This document shows positions 8,060 to 18,110 of a DNA stretch of 64,000 bases, one piece after another. The DNA comes from Mycobacterium sp. ACS1612 (lineage in GTDB: Bacteria; Actinomycetota; Actinomycetes; Mycobacteriales; Mycobacteriaceae). Location of the stretch: NCBI RefSeq assembly GCF_001667505.1, contig NZ_LZHZ01000049.1:33605-97604 (forward strand), written 5' to 3'. How positions within the stretch are numbered: position 1 is the first letter of the stretch; each line of letters starts with the position of its first letter. Below the pieces are notes generated by a model. The model saw only the letters and a list, made by a program, of their open reading frames with translations, ran no database searches and was not told the origin of the DNA. A program made the translations under genes and the position numbers.

Positions 8060-9264
8060 TGAGGCCCTTGGAAGGGATCCGGGTCCTCGAGGTCGCGATG
8101 TACGGGTTCGTCCCGTCGGCGGGCGCCGTGCTCGGTGAGTGGGGCGCCGACGTGATCAAGGTCGAACACGCCGTCACCGGCGACCCGCAGCGCGGTCTTC
8201 GTCAGACCGGCCCGCTGCGCGTCGAGGGCGATCCCAACCCGAACATCGAACACGCCAACCGCGGCAAGCGCAGCATCGGGCTGGACATGTCGGTGCCGGA
8301 GGGCCTGGAGGTGCTGCTCGACCTGGCCCGTCGCGCCGACGTGTTCCTCACCAGCTTCTTGCCCGGACACCGCCAGAAGTTCGGCATTGACGTCGACGAC
8401 ATCCGCGCGGTGAACCCGAACATCGTCTACGCCAGGGGCAGCGCGTTGGGCCCCCGTGGTGAGGAGTCGGTCAAAGGCGGCTACGACATGACCGCGTTCT
8501 GGTGCCGCGCGGGCACCGCGGCCACCATCACCCCGCCCGGCATCGAGGGCATGATCGGCCCGCCGGGCCCCGCCTACGGCGACACCATCTCGGGCACCAA
8601 CCTGGCGGGCGGCATCGCGGCCGCGCTGCTGAAGCGCGAACGCACCGGCGAACCGTCGGTGGTCGACGTCTCACTGCTCGGCAGCGGGCTCTGGTCGATG
8701 GGGCACACGGTCGCGCTGACGTCGCACCTGAACCAACTGATGGTGCAACCGCCGCCGGGTGTGCACGGTTCGCCGATCAACCCGCTCGTTGGGGTGTATC
8801 CCACCGCCGACGACCGCTACATCTCCTTCGTGATGATGCAACCGACCAAGTTTTGGGCGGACGTCTGCAGGCACATGGACCTCGACGACCTGATCGAGGA
8901 TCCCCGGTTCGCGACGGTCGAATCGATCGCCGAGAACACCGCCGCCGCAGTCGAAATCCTGCGCGAGGCGATGGGCAAGCGCGCCCTGCCGGAGTGGAGC
9001 GAGCGATTCTCGACGCTGGCAGGCCCGTGGGCGCCGGTACAGGACACGCTGCAGGCCGCCGAGGATGCGCAGATCAGGGCCAACGAATACATCGTTTCGA
9101 CGGGCGAACTCGAATTGGTCGCGAATCCGGTGCAGTTCGATGTCAGCGCACCGCAAACCGGACCAGCGCCGGGTTTTGCGGAGCAAACTGACGAAATCTT
9201 GGCCGAACTCGGTTTGGATTGGGACCGCATCATTGAGCTCAAGACGGCCGGCGCCGTCACCTAG
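8059..9264 (+). CDS. CaiB/BaiF family (class III) CoA-transferase
   Basis: A 401-residue formyl-CoA transferase-like protein. It has the N-terminal PLEGIRVLEVAMYGFVPSAG and GADVIKVEH motifs, the GKRSIGLDM segment, and the catalytic-aspartate region GGYDMTAFWCRAG, then the GDTISG stretch. Family members move CoA between carboxylic acids without a covalent enzyme-CoA thioester from ATP. Its start overlaps the ALDH stop, and 18 bases separate it from the next gene. Here it would activate the acid made by the ALDH, which fits the absence of a FadD-type ligase in this operon. Confidence 0.92.
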   Translation: MRPLEGIRVLEVAMYGFVPSAGAVLGEWGADVIKVEHAVTGDPQRGLRQTGPLRVEGDPNPNIEHANRGKRSIGLDMSVPEGLEVLLDLARRADVFLTSFLPGHRQKFGIDVDDIRAVNPNIVYARGSALGPRGEESVKGGYDMTAFWCRAGTAATITPPGIEGMIGPPGPAYGDTISGTNLAGGIAAALLKRERTGEPSVVDVSLLGSGLWSMGHTVALTSHLNQLMVQPPPGVHGSPINPLVGVYPTADDRYISFVMMQPTKFWADVCRHMDLDDLIEDPRFATVESIAENTAAAVEILREAMGKRALPEWSERFSTLAGPWAPVQDTLQAAEDAQIRANEYIVSTGELELVANPVQFDVSAPQTGPAPGFAEQTDEILAELGLDWDRIIELKTAGAVT

Positions 9265-9282
9265 GTTCGGGAGTCGATCTCA

Positions 9283-10461
9283 ATGCCCTATGTCGCGTCG
9301 ATCGGCACCTACCTGCCGTGTTGGGGTACGCCTCAGCATCGGGTGGCAGGCGACGACGAGGACGCGATCACCCTTGCGGTCGAGGCGGGCCGTGCCGCGT
9401 TGATTGCCAGCGGCGCGGTCGAACGAGTCGTCGTGGTCAGCCGCGACATGCCCCTGCTCGAGAGCAGCAACGCCGCGGTGTTGCTGGCCGGTCTGGGCCT
9501 TGATCCCGAACTCGAGGTCGACGAACGCCTCGGCGGCGCACCCGCCACGCTGGACGCGGTCAGTTCGGCGCGGCCGCGGACGTTGATCATCGGAACCGAC
9601 CTCAACCCGGCGGGCGCGGCGGCGATCCTGACCGCCGAGCGAGGTTTACAGGTGCGCACCGCCGCGCGTATCGCCCGCAGTCTTCCGGTGCGCACTCGCA
9701 ACGCGACCGGCGATGTCACCGACTACGGCGATCCCCGACTGCTGCACGAACGGGGCCTGGTTGCCTCGCTGGCCGCCGCGTGGCTCGACACCCCTGCGGC
9801 GGTGGCCGGCGTCGAACATGATCGGGCCGTCGAGATGTGCGTCGGCCATCCGGCGCCGCTGCCGACGACGGGCGCCAGTGCCGGCCTGTTCGCGCTCGCA
9901 GGCATGGCCGAATCTGGGATCACCGGGCCGTTGGTCGCCGTCGAGCAGGCCAGCCTGTCGGGGATCACGGTGAGCAACGGCATCGCCGAGATTCATCGTC
10001 GGGAACCGCCCGCGCGCCCGACGCCCGAGGGCACGTACCTCGAAGGCGGTGACATCCCGATCTCGCTGGCCGCCTACGAGCGGGCGTTCGAGGCCAAGAC
10101 GCGTTGGGAGGCGGGCAAGCTCGCGGGCAGTGCGGAACTGGACTTCCCGCCGCGCTTCCGGGTCGCCGAGGACGGCGCGCTGGCCACTGACTATGAATTG
10201 ATCGCGCTGCCACGGACCGGAACCGTGTACACCGAAACCACCGTGCACATGCCGGTGCCCGGGCTGCGCACGCCCTACTCCCTGGTGATCGTGGACCTGG
10301 ACGGAGCGGGGGTGCGGGCGCTGGTGAAGGTGACCGGCGTCGAAGCGGGCACCGTGGACATCGGCGACCGCGGACGACTGGCGCTGCGACGCGTAGCAAT
10401 CCGTTCCGGGGTACCGGATTACGGATACATGTTCGAGCCGGAGCGGGCGGTCGCGGCGTGA
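9283..10461 (+). CDS. thiolase-fold/DUF35 OB-fold fusion protein
   Basis: A 392-residue protein in two parts. Residues 1 to about 235 have the layout of an HMG-CoA synthase/thiolase-like fold (PYVASIGTYLP start) but no recognisable catalytic Cys. Residues about 280-392 form a DUF35-type OB-fold (RTGTVYTETTVH, LVIVDLDGAGVRALVKV, FEPE). The CxxC zinc ribbon usual in free DUF35 proteins is absent. DUF35 proteins pair with lipid-transfer thiolases, for example in steroid side-chain aldolases. Its stop overlaps the thiolase start by four bases (GTGA), so a stoichiometric complex with that thiolase is likely. Confidence 0.8.
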   Translation: MPYVASIGTYLPCWGTPQHRVAGDDEDAITLAVEAGRAALIASGAVERVVVVSRDMPLLESSNAAVLLAGLGLDPELEVDERLGGAPATLDAVSSARPRTLIIGTDLNPAGAAAILTAERGLQVRTAARIARSLPVRTRNATGDVTDYGDPRLLHERGLVASLAAAWLDTPAAVAGVEHDRAVEMCVGHPAPLPTTGASAGLFALAGMAESGITGPLVAVEQASLSGITVSNGIAEIHRREPPARPTPEGTYLEGGDIPISLAAYERAFEAKTRWEAGKLAGSAELDFPPRFRVAEDGALATDYELIALPRTGTVYTETTVHMPVPGLRTPYSLVIVDLDGAGVRALVKVTGVEAGTVDIGDRGRLALRRVAIRSGVPDYGYMFEPERAVAA

Positions 10462-11627
10462 GGCGCGTGGCGATCGTCGGAGCGGGCATGACCGCGTTTG
10501 GTGAGCATTTCGCGCTCGGCATCAAGGATCTGCTACCGATGGCGTTCGCCGAGTGCGCGAAAAGCGTCGACAAAGGGTTGTCGAAGACCGATGTGCAGGC
10601 CGCCTGGTTCGGCGCGATGGGAACCGCGGACGGCTTCCCGTCGGGCATCCTCGCGGATTCGCTCGGTCTTCCCGATTTGCCTGTCACGCGCGTCGAGAAT
10701 TCCTGTGCCACGGGCAATGACGCGGTGCGAAATGCGCTGTTCGGGGTGGCCTCCGGTGCGTTTGATGTGGCACTGGTGATGGGGGCCGACAAACTCCGCG
10801 ACACCACTTCCAAGGACATGCTGTGGAAGTGGGAGGCGATGGCGCGCGACATGGCATGGGACTACCCATTGGGGTTGGTGTCGCCCGCCGGTTTCGCGTT
10901 GCACGTGCGTCGCTACATGTACGAATCACCGGCGACTCAGGAGCACCTGGCCATGGTCGCGGTCAAGAACCACCGCCATGGAGTGAACAATCCCAAGGCG
11001 CGGTTGCGATTTGAGATCACCCTCGAGCAGGCCATGGCGGCCCCCACCGTCGTCACTCCGTTCCGGCTGTACGACTGCGCGCCGCAGAGTGACGGCGCCG
11101 CGGCACTCGTGATCGCCGCCGAAGACGTGGTCGATCGTTTCACCGATCGCCCGGTGTGGATCCGCGGCGTCGGACTCGGACTCGACTCGGTGATGCACCA
11201 GCACAAGCCCGACATGACCACGTTCCCCGCCACCACGCGTGCGGCCAAGCAGGCGTTCGCCATGGCGGGCATGACACCCGCAGACGTCGACGTCAGCGAA
11301 GTTCACGATTTCTTCACGGGAATCGAACTAATGAGCTATGAAGATCTGGGCTTTGCCGAGCGGTTCGGGGGCTACAAGCTTGTCGAAGCTGACGTGACAA
11401 GTGTCGGCGGTGCGCTGCCGGTCAACCCCAGCGGGGGGCTGAAGGCCAAGGGCCATCCCCCAGGGGCGACTGGCGTCGCACAGTGCGTGGAGCTTTTCGC
11501 GCAACTGCGAGGGGAGGCAGTCAACCAAGTGGACGGTGCGCGGGTCGGATTGGCGCATAACATCGGCGGCCCTACCGCGGTGGCTGCCGTCACCCTCCTG
11601 GAAGGCTCGGCTCATGGCGCGCGGTAG
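10458..11627 (+). CDS. thiolase / lipid-transfer protein family acyltransferase
   Basis: A 389-residue SCP2-type thiolase. Both catalytic regions are present: nucleophilic Cys in ENSCATGNDA near residue 80 and His in GGLKAKGHPPGATG near residue 340, with a terminal HNIGGP in place of the CxG of degradative thiolases. It would perform thiolytic or retro-aldol carbon-carbon cleavage of a CoA thioester with the DUF35 partner encoded just upstream. Its last 14 bases overlap the yrbEA start, which ties the catabolic genes directly to the importer in one transcript. Confidence 0.9.
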   Translation: MRRVAIVGAGMTAFGEHFALGIKDLLPMAFAECAKSVDKGLSKTDVQAAWFGAMGTADGFPSGILADSLGLPDLPVTRVENSCATGNDAVRNALFGVASGAFDVALVMGADKLRDTTSKDMLWKWEAMARDMAWDYPLGLVSPAGFALHVRRYMYESPATQEHLAMVAVKNHRHGVNNPKARLRFEITLEQAMAAPTVVTPFRLYDCAPQSDGAAALVIAAEDVVDRFTDRPVWIRGVGLGLDSVMHQHKPDMTTFPATTRAAKQAFAMAGMTPADVDVSEVHDFFTGIELMSYEDLGFAERFGGYKLVEADVTSVGGALPVNPSGGLKAKGHPPGATGVAQCVELFAQLRGEAVNQVDGARVGLAHNIGGPTAVAAVTLLEGSAHGAR

Positions 11628-12429
11628 TGGACCCGAACGGTGGTCGACCGGCATCTCGCTCGGACGTGGTTCCAAGCCGATGGAGGCCGTCGGTGGATTG
11701 TTTGCAATGTCGAAGGACGCGGTGCGGTTCGTCTTCCAACGCCCGTTTCAGTGGCGTGAGTTTCTGGAGCAGTCGTGGTTTGTTGTGAGGGTTTCGCTGG
11801 CACCTACGTTGTTGGTAGCGATCCCCTTCACCGTGCTGGTGTCGTTCACGCTCAACATTCTGCTGCGCGAATTGGGCGCCGCTGACCTGAGCGGTGCGGG
11901 TGCGGCGTTCGGGGCGGTGACGCAGGTGGGTCCGCTGGTGACGGTGCTGATCGTGGCCGGTGCGGGCGCGACCGCGATGTGTGCGGATCTTGGCTCGCGC
12001 ACGATCCGCGAAGAGATCGCCGCGATGGAAGTGCTGGGTATCGATCCGGTGCAGCGGTTGGTGACACCGCGGATGCTAGCCGCGGGCCTGGTGGCGCTGT
12101 TGCTCAACAGCCTTGTGGTGATCATCGGAATCCTGGGCGGCTATACGTTTTCGATTTTCATCCAGGACGTCAACCCGGGCGCGTTCGCTGCGGGCATCAC
12201 GCTGTTGACCGGGGTTCCCGAGGTGATCATCTCGTGTGTGAAGGCGTTGCTGTTTGGGTTGATCGCCGGGTTGGTGGCCTGCTACCGCGGGCTCACCATT
12301 TCTGGTGGTGGCGCGAAGGCTGTCGGTAACGCGGTCAACGAGACCGTGGTGTACGCGTTCATGGCGTTGTTCGTGATCAACGTTGTCGTCACGGCCATCG
12401 GTATCCAGATGACGACCGGAAGCCGCTGA
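11614..12429 (+). CDS. yrbEA: YrbEA, MCE transporter permease
   Basis: A 271-residue integral membrane protein of the MlaE/YrbE family. It shows several hydrophobic segments and the cytoplasmic EExxAxxxxGxxP coupling motif (EEIAAMEVLGIDP near residue 133). YrbEA and YrbEB are thought to form the permease core with a MceG ATPase encoded elsewhere. The ATG at 11614 has GGAAGG eight bases upstream and lies inside the thiolase gene; an upstream in-frame reading from 11536 is overlap only. It is followed by yrbEB after three bases. Confidence 0.95.
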   Translation: MARGSGPERWSTGISLGRGSKPMEAVGGLFAMSKDAVRFVFQRPFQWREFLEQSWFVVRVSLAPTLLVAIPFTVLVSFTLNILLRELGAADLSGAGAAFGAVTQVGPLVTVLIVAGAGATAMCADLGSRTIREEIAAMEVLGIDPVQRLVTPRMLAAGLVALLLNSLVVIIGILGGYTFSIFIQDVNPGAFAAGITLLTGVPEVIISCVKALLFGLIAGLVACYRGLTISGGGAKAVGNAVNETVVYAFMALFVINVVVTAIGIQMTTGSR

Positions 12430-12432
12430 CCG

Positions 12433-13290
12433 ATGGGAACACGAACGGTACTGCGTAGTCGTTATCCGAGGCTGACCCGGGGGCTTGCCAAGCCCACCGA
12501 CTGGCTGGGCAACGTCGGCGATCACATGTTGTTCTACCTACGGGCACTCGGCGGGGTACCGCATGCCGCGGTTCATTTCCGTGGGGAGGTTGTGCGGCTG
12601 ATCGCCGAAATCTCCATGGGGGCAGGGACGTTGGCGATGATCGGTGGCACCGTCGTGATCGTCGGCTTCTTGACCCTGGCAGCCGGTGGCACATTGGCCG
12701 TTCAGGGGTATTCGTCCCTCGGCGATATCGGCATTGAGGCGCTCACCGGCTTCTTGGCCGCATTCATCAACGTCCGCATCTCCGCACCGGTGGTCGCAGG
12801 TATTGGTCTGGCCGCCACCTTCGGCGCTGGCGTGACCGCGCAGTTGGGTGCCATGCGAATCAACGAGGAGATCGACGCGCTGGAGTCCATGGCGATCCGT
12901 CCCATCGAATACCTGGTGTCGACCCGGCTAATCGCGGGGATGATCGCGATCACGCCGCTGTATTCGATTGCGGTGGTTCTGTCGTTTCTGGCTTCCCAGT
13001 TCACGACGGTGGTGTTGTTCGGACAGTCCGGCGGGTTGTATGACCACTATTTCAACACCTTCCTCAACCCGATCGACCTATTGTGGTCTTTCCTGCAGGC
13101 GATACTGATGGCGATCACGATCCTGTTGGTACACACGTATTTCGGATATTTCGCCGCCGGCGGACCCTCAGGTGTCGGGGTCGCAGTTGGGAACGCGGTG
13201 CGCACCTCGCTAGTCGTAGTCGTCTCAGTAACCCTTCTGGTGTCGCTGTCCATCTACGGTTCCAACGGCAACTTCAACCTGTCAGGGTAG
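12433..13290 (+). CDS. yrbEB: YrbEB, MCE transporter permease
   Basis: A 285-residue partner of YrbEA with the same fold: membrane segments around residues 55-85, 145-185 and 205-280, and the motif EEIDALESMAIRP near residue 143. It ends directly before the GTG start of mceA with no gap. Together with the six Mce subunits it makes up the standard eight-gene mce unit, so the importer is structurally complete apart from the shared ATPase. Confidence 0.95.
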   Translation: MGTRTVLRSRYPRLTRGLAKPTDWLGNVGDHMLFYLRALGGVPHAAVHFRGEVVRLIAEISMGAGTLAMIGGTVVIVGFLTLAAGGTLAVQGYSSLGDIGIEALTGFLAAFINVRISAPVVAGIGLAATFGAGVTAQLGAMRINEEIDALESMAIRPIEYLVSTRLIAGMIAITPLYSIAVVLSFLASQFTTVVLFGQSGGLYDHYFNTFLNPIDLLWSFLQAILMAITILLVHTYFGYFAAGGPSGVGVAVGNAVRTSLVVVVSVTLLVSLSIYGSNGNFNLSG

Positions 13291-14499
13291 GTGCGGCCGA
13301 TGAAGAGTAGTGCGGTACGCCCGCTGACGGGCTTGGCATTGGTCCTTGCCATTGGCTTGATCATCGCTTTGGCCATCGGCCTGTTCCGGGGCAGCTTTTC
13401 CAAAACCGAGCCGGTGACGGTTATTTCGGATCGCGCTGGCCTGGTGATGAACAACGATGCCAAGGTCAAGATGCGTGGCGTGCAGGTCGGCAAAGTCGAG
13501 TCGATCGAGTACCAGCCCGACGGTACCGCGGCGCTGCACCTGGCGATGGATCCGTCGCAGCTACATCTCATCCCGTCAAACGTGAACGTCGACATCAAAT
13601 CGTCAACGGTGTTCGGAGCCAAGTCTGTTGACATGGTTCCCCCGGATAATCCTTCAGCGCAGCACCTCCGTCCCGGTCAAGTGATCCAGAGCCAGCACGT
13701 CGTGGTCGAGATAAACACCGTCTTTCAGCAGTTGGTGCAGGTGCTGGACAAGATCGACCCCGCGAAGCTCAACCAGACCCTCGGCGCAATCGCGAAGGCG
13801 TTCAACGGTCGCGGCGAGAAATTTGGCAGGACGCTGACCGATTTCAACGCTTTCCTCGCCGAAATAGAACCGAGCCTGCCAAACCTCAGCCGCGATCTCG
13901 AATCCGCGGTTCCGACACTCAGCGCGTACGCGGATGCAGCACCCGACCTCATCAAGGCCGCTGATAGCACAACAACGATCAGCAATTCCGTCGTCGACCA
14001 ACCACAGGAGCTTGACCAATTCCTGGTCAGCTCAATTGGTTTAGCGGACATCGGGAACGAGGTGATCGGCGGTAACGAACCAGCGCTGGCCGAGGTGGCG
14101 CGCCTGCTGGTGCCCACCACCGAACTACTCAACCGGTATCACGAATCAGTGAATTGTTCGATTGCCGGACTAGCCGTGATGGCGAATTCGCCACCACTTC
14201 CCGGTAACAACAGCGCCGTGGTCGTGTCTGCCGGTCTGACACTCGGTACCGAGCGCTATCGCTATCCGAATGACCTGCCGAAGGTGGCCGCAAAGGGTCG
14301 GCCATATTGCAAGGAACTGGGTCTGCCCAACGTTCCCCCGGAGTTCCGGGTGCCGGCCATCGTCGCTGATGTTGGCGCCAATCCGTACCAATACGGGAAC
14401 CAGGGCATTCTGTTGAACTCAGCGGGACTCAAGAACTGGTTGTTCGGGCCGATTCCTGGACCGCCGCGTAACTCCGCACAGATCGGAATGCCCGGATGA
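13291..14499 (+). CDS. mceA: MceA family protein
   Basis: A 402-residue Mce subunit: one N-terminal transmembrane anchor (about residues 11-30), an MCE domain (about 38-118, with KMRGVQVGKVESIEY), then a long helical region and a Pro/Gly tail. MCE subunits assemble into a ring and tube that carries lipids across the periplasm. The GTG at 13291 abuts the yrbEB stop; an ATG three codons in is an alternative. It overlaps mceB by four bases (ATGA). Confidence 0.93.
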   Translation: MRPMKSSAVRPLTGLALVLAIGLIIALAIGLFRGSFSKTEPVTVISDRAGLVMNNDAKVKMRGVQVGKVESIEYQPDGTAALHLAMDPSQLHLIPSNVNVDIKSSTVFGAKSVDMVPPDNPSAQHLRPGQVIQSQHVVVEINTVFQQLVQVLDKIDPAKLNQTLGAIAKAFNGRGEKFGRTLTDFNAFLAEIEPSLPNLSRDLESAVPTLSAYADAAPDLIKAADSTTTISNSVVDQPQELDQFLVSSIGLADIGNEVIGGNEPALAEVARLLVPTTELLNRYHESVNCSIAGLAVMANSPPLPGNNSAVVVSAGLTLGTERYRYPNDLPKVAAKGRPYCKELGLPNVPPEFRVPAIVADVGANPYQYGNQGILLNSAGLKNWLFGPIPGPPRNSAQIGMPG

Positions 14500-15524
14500 C
14501 ACGCTCGAGGGGCACGCTCATCAAATTCACGGTCTTCGCGATCGTGATGGCGGTTTTGACAGCCTTCCTGTTCTTGATCTTCAGCCAGATGAGAACTGGT
14601 GCGACGAACGGGTACTCGGCGATTTTCACCGACGCCTCACGACTCAAGACGGGAGATACCGTGCGGGTCGCGGGGATTCGGGTCGGCACTGTGAACACGG
14701 TGTCGTTGCGACCGGATCGCAAGGTGCTCGTCGAGTTCGACGCGGATCGCGACGTCGTGCTGACCACAGGAACTAGAGCGCAGATTCGCTATCTGAATCT
14801 AACCGGCGATCGCTTTCTCGAACTCGCCGACAGCCCGGGATCGACGAAGATACTACCGGTCGGCTCACAGATACCCGCGGATCGTACCGCACCCGCCCTG
14901 GACCTCGACTTGCTGCTCGGGGGGCTGAAACCGGTTATCCGAGGGCTGAATCCGCAAGACGTGAACGCGCTCACCTCGTCGCTCGTCCAAATCTTGCAGG
15001 GTCAAGGTGGCACACTCGAATCGCTGTTCTCGAAGACATCGTCATTTTCAAACTCTTTGGCGGATAACAGCCAGGTCATCGAGCAGTTGATCGACGACTT
15101 GCGAACGCTGCTCGGAACACTCTCCAAGGACGGTGACGAATTCTCCGGTGCGATCGACCGGCTCGAGCAACTGGTCAGTGGCTTGTCGGCCGACCGCGAT
15201 CCCATTGGTCAGGCGATCACGTCTCTCGACAACGGCACCGCCTCCCTGACCGACTTGCTCGGCCGTGCGCGCCCGCCGTTGGCCGGCACCGTCGACCAGT
15301 TGAGCAGGCTGGCTCCCCTGCTGGACGGAAAACACAAAGATTATTTTGACGCTACCCTTCAGCGGCTGCCCGAGCTCTACCGCAAACTCGCGCGGGTCGG
15401 CTCCTACGGCTCGTTCTTCCCTTACTACATCTGCGGGATCACCTTCCGGGCCAGCGACCTGACGGGCCGCACCGTGGTCTTTCCCTGGATCAAACAAGAG
15501 ACAGGGAGGTGCGCCGAACAGTAA
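14496..15524 (+). CDS. mceB: MceB family protein
   Basis: A 342-residue Mce subunit with an N-terminal anchor (about residues 7-28), an MCE domain (about 40-115, VRVAGIRVGTVNTV) and a helical tail ending in the Cys-containing YYICGITFRAS segment typical of MceB. It is the shortest of the six and has no proline-rich extension. Its stop TAA shares a base with the probable ATG of mceC. Confidence 0.93.
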   Translation: MTRSRGTLIKFTVFAIVMAVLTAFLFLIFSQMRTGATNGYSAIFTDASRLKTGDTVRVAGIRVGTVNTVSLRPDRKVLVEFDADRDVVLTTGTRAQIRYLNLTGDRFLELADSPGSTKILPVGSQIPADRTAPALDLDLLLGGLKPVIRGLNPQDVNALTSSLVQILQGQGGTLESLFSKTSSFSNSLADNSQVIEQLIDDLRTLLGTLSKDGDEFSGAIDRLEQLVSGLSADRDPIGQAITSLDNGTASLTDLLGRARPPLAGTVDQLSRLAPLLDGKHKDYFDATLQRLPELYRKLARVGSYGSFFPYYICGITFRASDLTGRTVVFPWIKQETGRCAEQ

Positions 15525-16627
15525 TGGACAGATACAGCGGATCCCAACTCATCAAAGCAGGGGTCATCGGCGTCATCCTGATAATTCTGGTGATCGTCGT
15601 GGGCCTTCAACCGCAACGGTTGCTGCAATACGCCACCGCCATCAAGTACCAGGCGCTCTTCACCGAGGCCGGCGGCCTCGCGACGGGCAACGACGTGACG
15701 GTGTCTGGCATCAAGGTCGGCTCGGTGTCCTCGATCGAGCTCGACAACGGCGACGCGCTGGTCACCTTCACCATCGCAGGTAGCGCCGCCCTCGGCTCGG
15801 AAACCACTGCGCACATCCGAACCGGAACCCTGCTGGGGGAGCGGGTGCTCGCCTTGGACTCCTCGGGAAGCGGCACGCTGGACCACAATCAGATCATTCC
15901 GGTGACGCGCACGTCGTCGCCGTACTCGCTGACCGACGCGGTCAGTGAACTCACCGCGAACACGGCTGCAACCAACACCGACACCCTCAACCAGTCGCTC
16001 GACACGTTGGCGGCGACGCTCGACCAGATTTCGCCGCAGTTGGGGCCGACGTTCGACGGCCTGTCGCGACTGTCGAAATCGCTCAACGATCGCGATCAAA
16101 GTTTGGCCGAGCTGCTGAAAACCGCCGGCGACGTGACCGGCATCCTCTCGGAACGCAGCAACCAGGTCAACACGCTCATCCTGAATGCCAACGATCTGCT
16201 CGCGGTGCTCAACGAGCGTCGACAGGCGATCGTCAGCCTGCTCGCCAACACATCGGCGGTGTCGCGGGAACTAACCGGCGTGGTTGCCGACAACGAGCAG
16301 AAGTTGGCGCCGACGCTGGAAAGGCTGAATCGCGTCAACGCGATGCTGATAAAGAATCGGGACAATCTCTCCAAGGCGATCCCGGGCCTGGCCAAATACG
16401 AGCTCACTCAAGGTGAGATCGTGGCCACCGGCGCCTATTACAACGCGTTCGTACCCAACATTTCACCAGCGCAGATCCTGCAGCCGTTCTTGGACTACGT
16501 CTTCGGTTTCCGACGCGGCGTGGACGCAGGTCAGCCGCCGGACAACGCGGGCCCACGCGCCGAGCTGCCCTTCCCAGTCAACGGGATCCCGCTACCAGGA
16601 GACCTGCCCGATGATGGCAACCCGTAA
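15524..16627 (+). CDS. mceC: MceC family protein
   Basis: A 367-residue Mce subunit: anchor at about residues 10-30, MCE domain with VTVSGIKVGSVSSIEL, and a helical domain rich in Gln/Asn/Leu followed by an acidic-proline C-terminus. The ATG at 15524 (MDRYSG) is favoured over the in-frame GTG at 15509, because GGGAGG at 15503-15509 can serve only the later start. The 3' end overlaps mceD by 17 bases. Confidence 0.92.
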   Translation: MDRYSGSQLIKAGVIGVILIILVIVVGLQPQRLLQYATAIKYQALFTEAGGLATGNDVTVSGIKVGSVSSIELDNGDALVTFTIAGSAALGSETTAHIRTGTLLGERVLALDSSGSGTLDHNQIIPVTRTSSPYSLTDAVSELTANTAATNTDTLNQSLDTLAATLDQISPQLGPTFDGLSRLSKSLNDRDQSLAELLKTAGDVTGILSERSNQVNTLILNANDLLAVLNERRQAIVSLLANTSAVSRELTGVVADNEQKLAPTLERLNRVNAMLIKNRDNLSKAIPGLAKYELTQGEIVATGAYYNAFVPNISPAQILQPFLDYVFGFRRGVDAGQPPDNAGPRAELPFPVNGIPLPGDLPDDGNP

Positions 16628-18110
16628 GCGCCTCGTCGCACTCACCGCCGTGCTTCTGGCCGTGGTCCTCCTGGCCGGAGCGGTGATGTTGGTGCGCTTG
16701 GCCTTCTTCAAACCCCACACCATCACCGCCTACTTCCCGACCGCGACCGCCATCTATCCCGGCGATGAGGTCCGCGTCTCGGGCGTCAAGGTGGGCAAGA
16801 TCGACTCCATCCAACCCGAAGGCACGCAAACGAAGATGACCTTGAAGGTCGATCGCGACGTGCCCATTCCGGCTGACGCCAAGGCCGTGATCGTCGCGCA
16901 GAATCTGGTCGCGGCGCGGTACGTACAGCTCACGCCGGCGTACCGGAAGGGTGGCGGACCGACCATGCATGACGGCGCGGTGATACCCAGCAACCGAACC
17001 GCAGTCCCCGTGGAGTGGGACGAGGTCAAGACGCAGTTGATGCGCCTGGCAACGGATTTGGGGCCGAAGGCCGGGGTGTCGGGCACCTCCATTTCGAGGT
17101 TCATCGACAGCGCCGCGGACGCATTGGACGGCAACGGCGCCAAGCTCCGGCAGACATTGGCCCAATTGTCTGGCGCCGCAAGGATTTTCGCCGAAGGCGG
17201 CGGCAACGTCGCCGTTATCATCAAGAATCTGCAGATCTTCGTCACCGCACTTCGCGACAGCAGAGAACAGATCGTCATGTTCGAGAACCGGCTGGCCAGT
17301 TTGACAAGTGTCGTGAACGACAGTACGTCCGATCTGGACGCTGCGCTAAAGGATTTGTCCGTCGCCCTCGGCGAGGTGCAGCGCTTCGTCGCCGGCAGTC
17401 GCGACCAGGTGTCCGAGCAGGTGAGGAGCCTGGGCGAAGTCACCCAGATCCTGGTCGACAACCGCATGGCTGTGGAGAACGTCCTCCATATCACGCCGAA
17501 CGCGGTCGCCAACTACCAAAATATCTACTACCCGCCCTCCGGCGGAGTGAGCGGCGCGATTTCGCTCGCCAACTTCGCCAATCCGGTCTATTTCTTCTGC
17601 GGCCTGATCGGCGCCGTCGAGAACACCACCGCACCCGAAACGGCGAAACTCTGCTCGCAATACCTTGGACCGGCTTTGCGATTGCTCAATTTCAACAACT
17701 TGCCGTTCCCCATCAACTTGTACCTGCGACCTGCGCCCAAACCGGAAAACATCATCTACACCGACCCGAAGCTAGCGCCAGGAGGTGCCGGGCCAGGCGA
17801 CGCGCCCGAGCCACCGCCCACTGTGTCCGCATACACCGGTGCCGGCGACGTCCCACCGCCCCCCGGCTGGGGACAGCCACCCGCGCCGCCGGGGTTGTAT
17901 TCGCCAGGCGGAGAAGTACCCGCCACTCCGTCGCCGGCGTTATTCCCCGGCGCACCGATTCCGGGTCCGCCCACCATCCTTCCCGGACCGCCGCCGACCG
18001 TTGACGGCATGCTGCTTCCGCAAAACCCTGCGCTTCCGGCTGATCAGGCGCCACCGCCCGTGGCACCCGGTACGCCATTGCTGCCCGCAGAAGGGGGGCC
18101 ACGACCGTGA
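16611..18110 (+). CDS. mceD: MceD family protein
   Basis: A 499-residue Mce subunit starting at ATG 16611 (MMATRKRL), with CAGGAGA ahead of it. It has an anchor at residues 9-30, an MCE domain (VRVSGVKVGKIDSI), a helical region, and a C-terminal tail of about 110 residues very rich in Pro and Gly. Such tails are typical of MceD and may reach into the cell wall. A longer open frame back to 16413 is only overlap with mceC. It is coupled to mceE by GTGA. Confidence 0.93.
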   Translation: MMATRKRLVALTAVLLAVVLLAGAVMLVRLAFFKPHTITAYFPTATAIYPGDEVRVSGVKVGKIDSIQPEGTQTKMTLKVDRDVPIPADAKAVIVAQNLVAARYVQLTPAYRKGGGPTMHDGAVIPSNRTAVPVEWDEVKTQLMRLATDLGPKAGVSGTSISRFIDSAADALDGNGAKLRQTLAQLSGAARIFAEGGGNVAVIIKNLQIFVTALRDSREQIVMFENRLASLTSVVNDSTSDLDAALKDLSVALGEVQRFVAGSRDQVSEQVRSLGEVTQILVDNRMAVENVLHITPNAVANYQNIYYPPSGGVSGAISLANFANPVYFFCGLIGAVENTTAPETAKLCSQYLGPALRLLNFNNLPFPINLYLRPAPKPENIIYTDPKLAPGGAGPGDAPEPPPTVSAYTGAGDVPPPPGWGQPPAPPGLYSPGGEVPATPSPALFPGAPIPGPPTILPGPPPTVDGMLLPQNPALPADQAPPPVAPGTPLLPAEGGPRP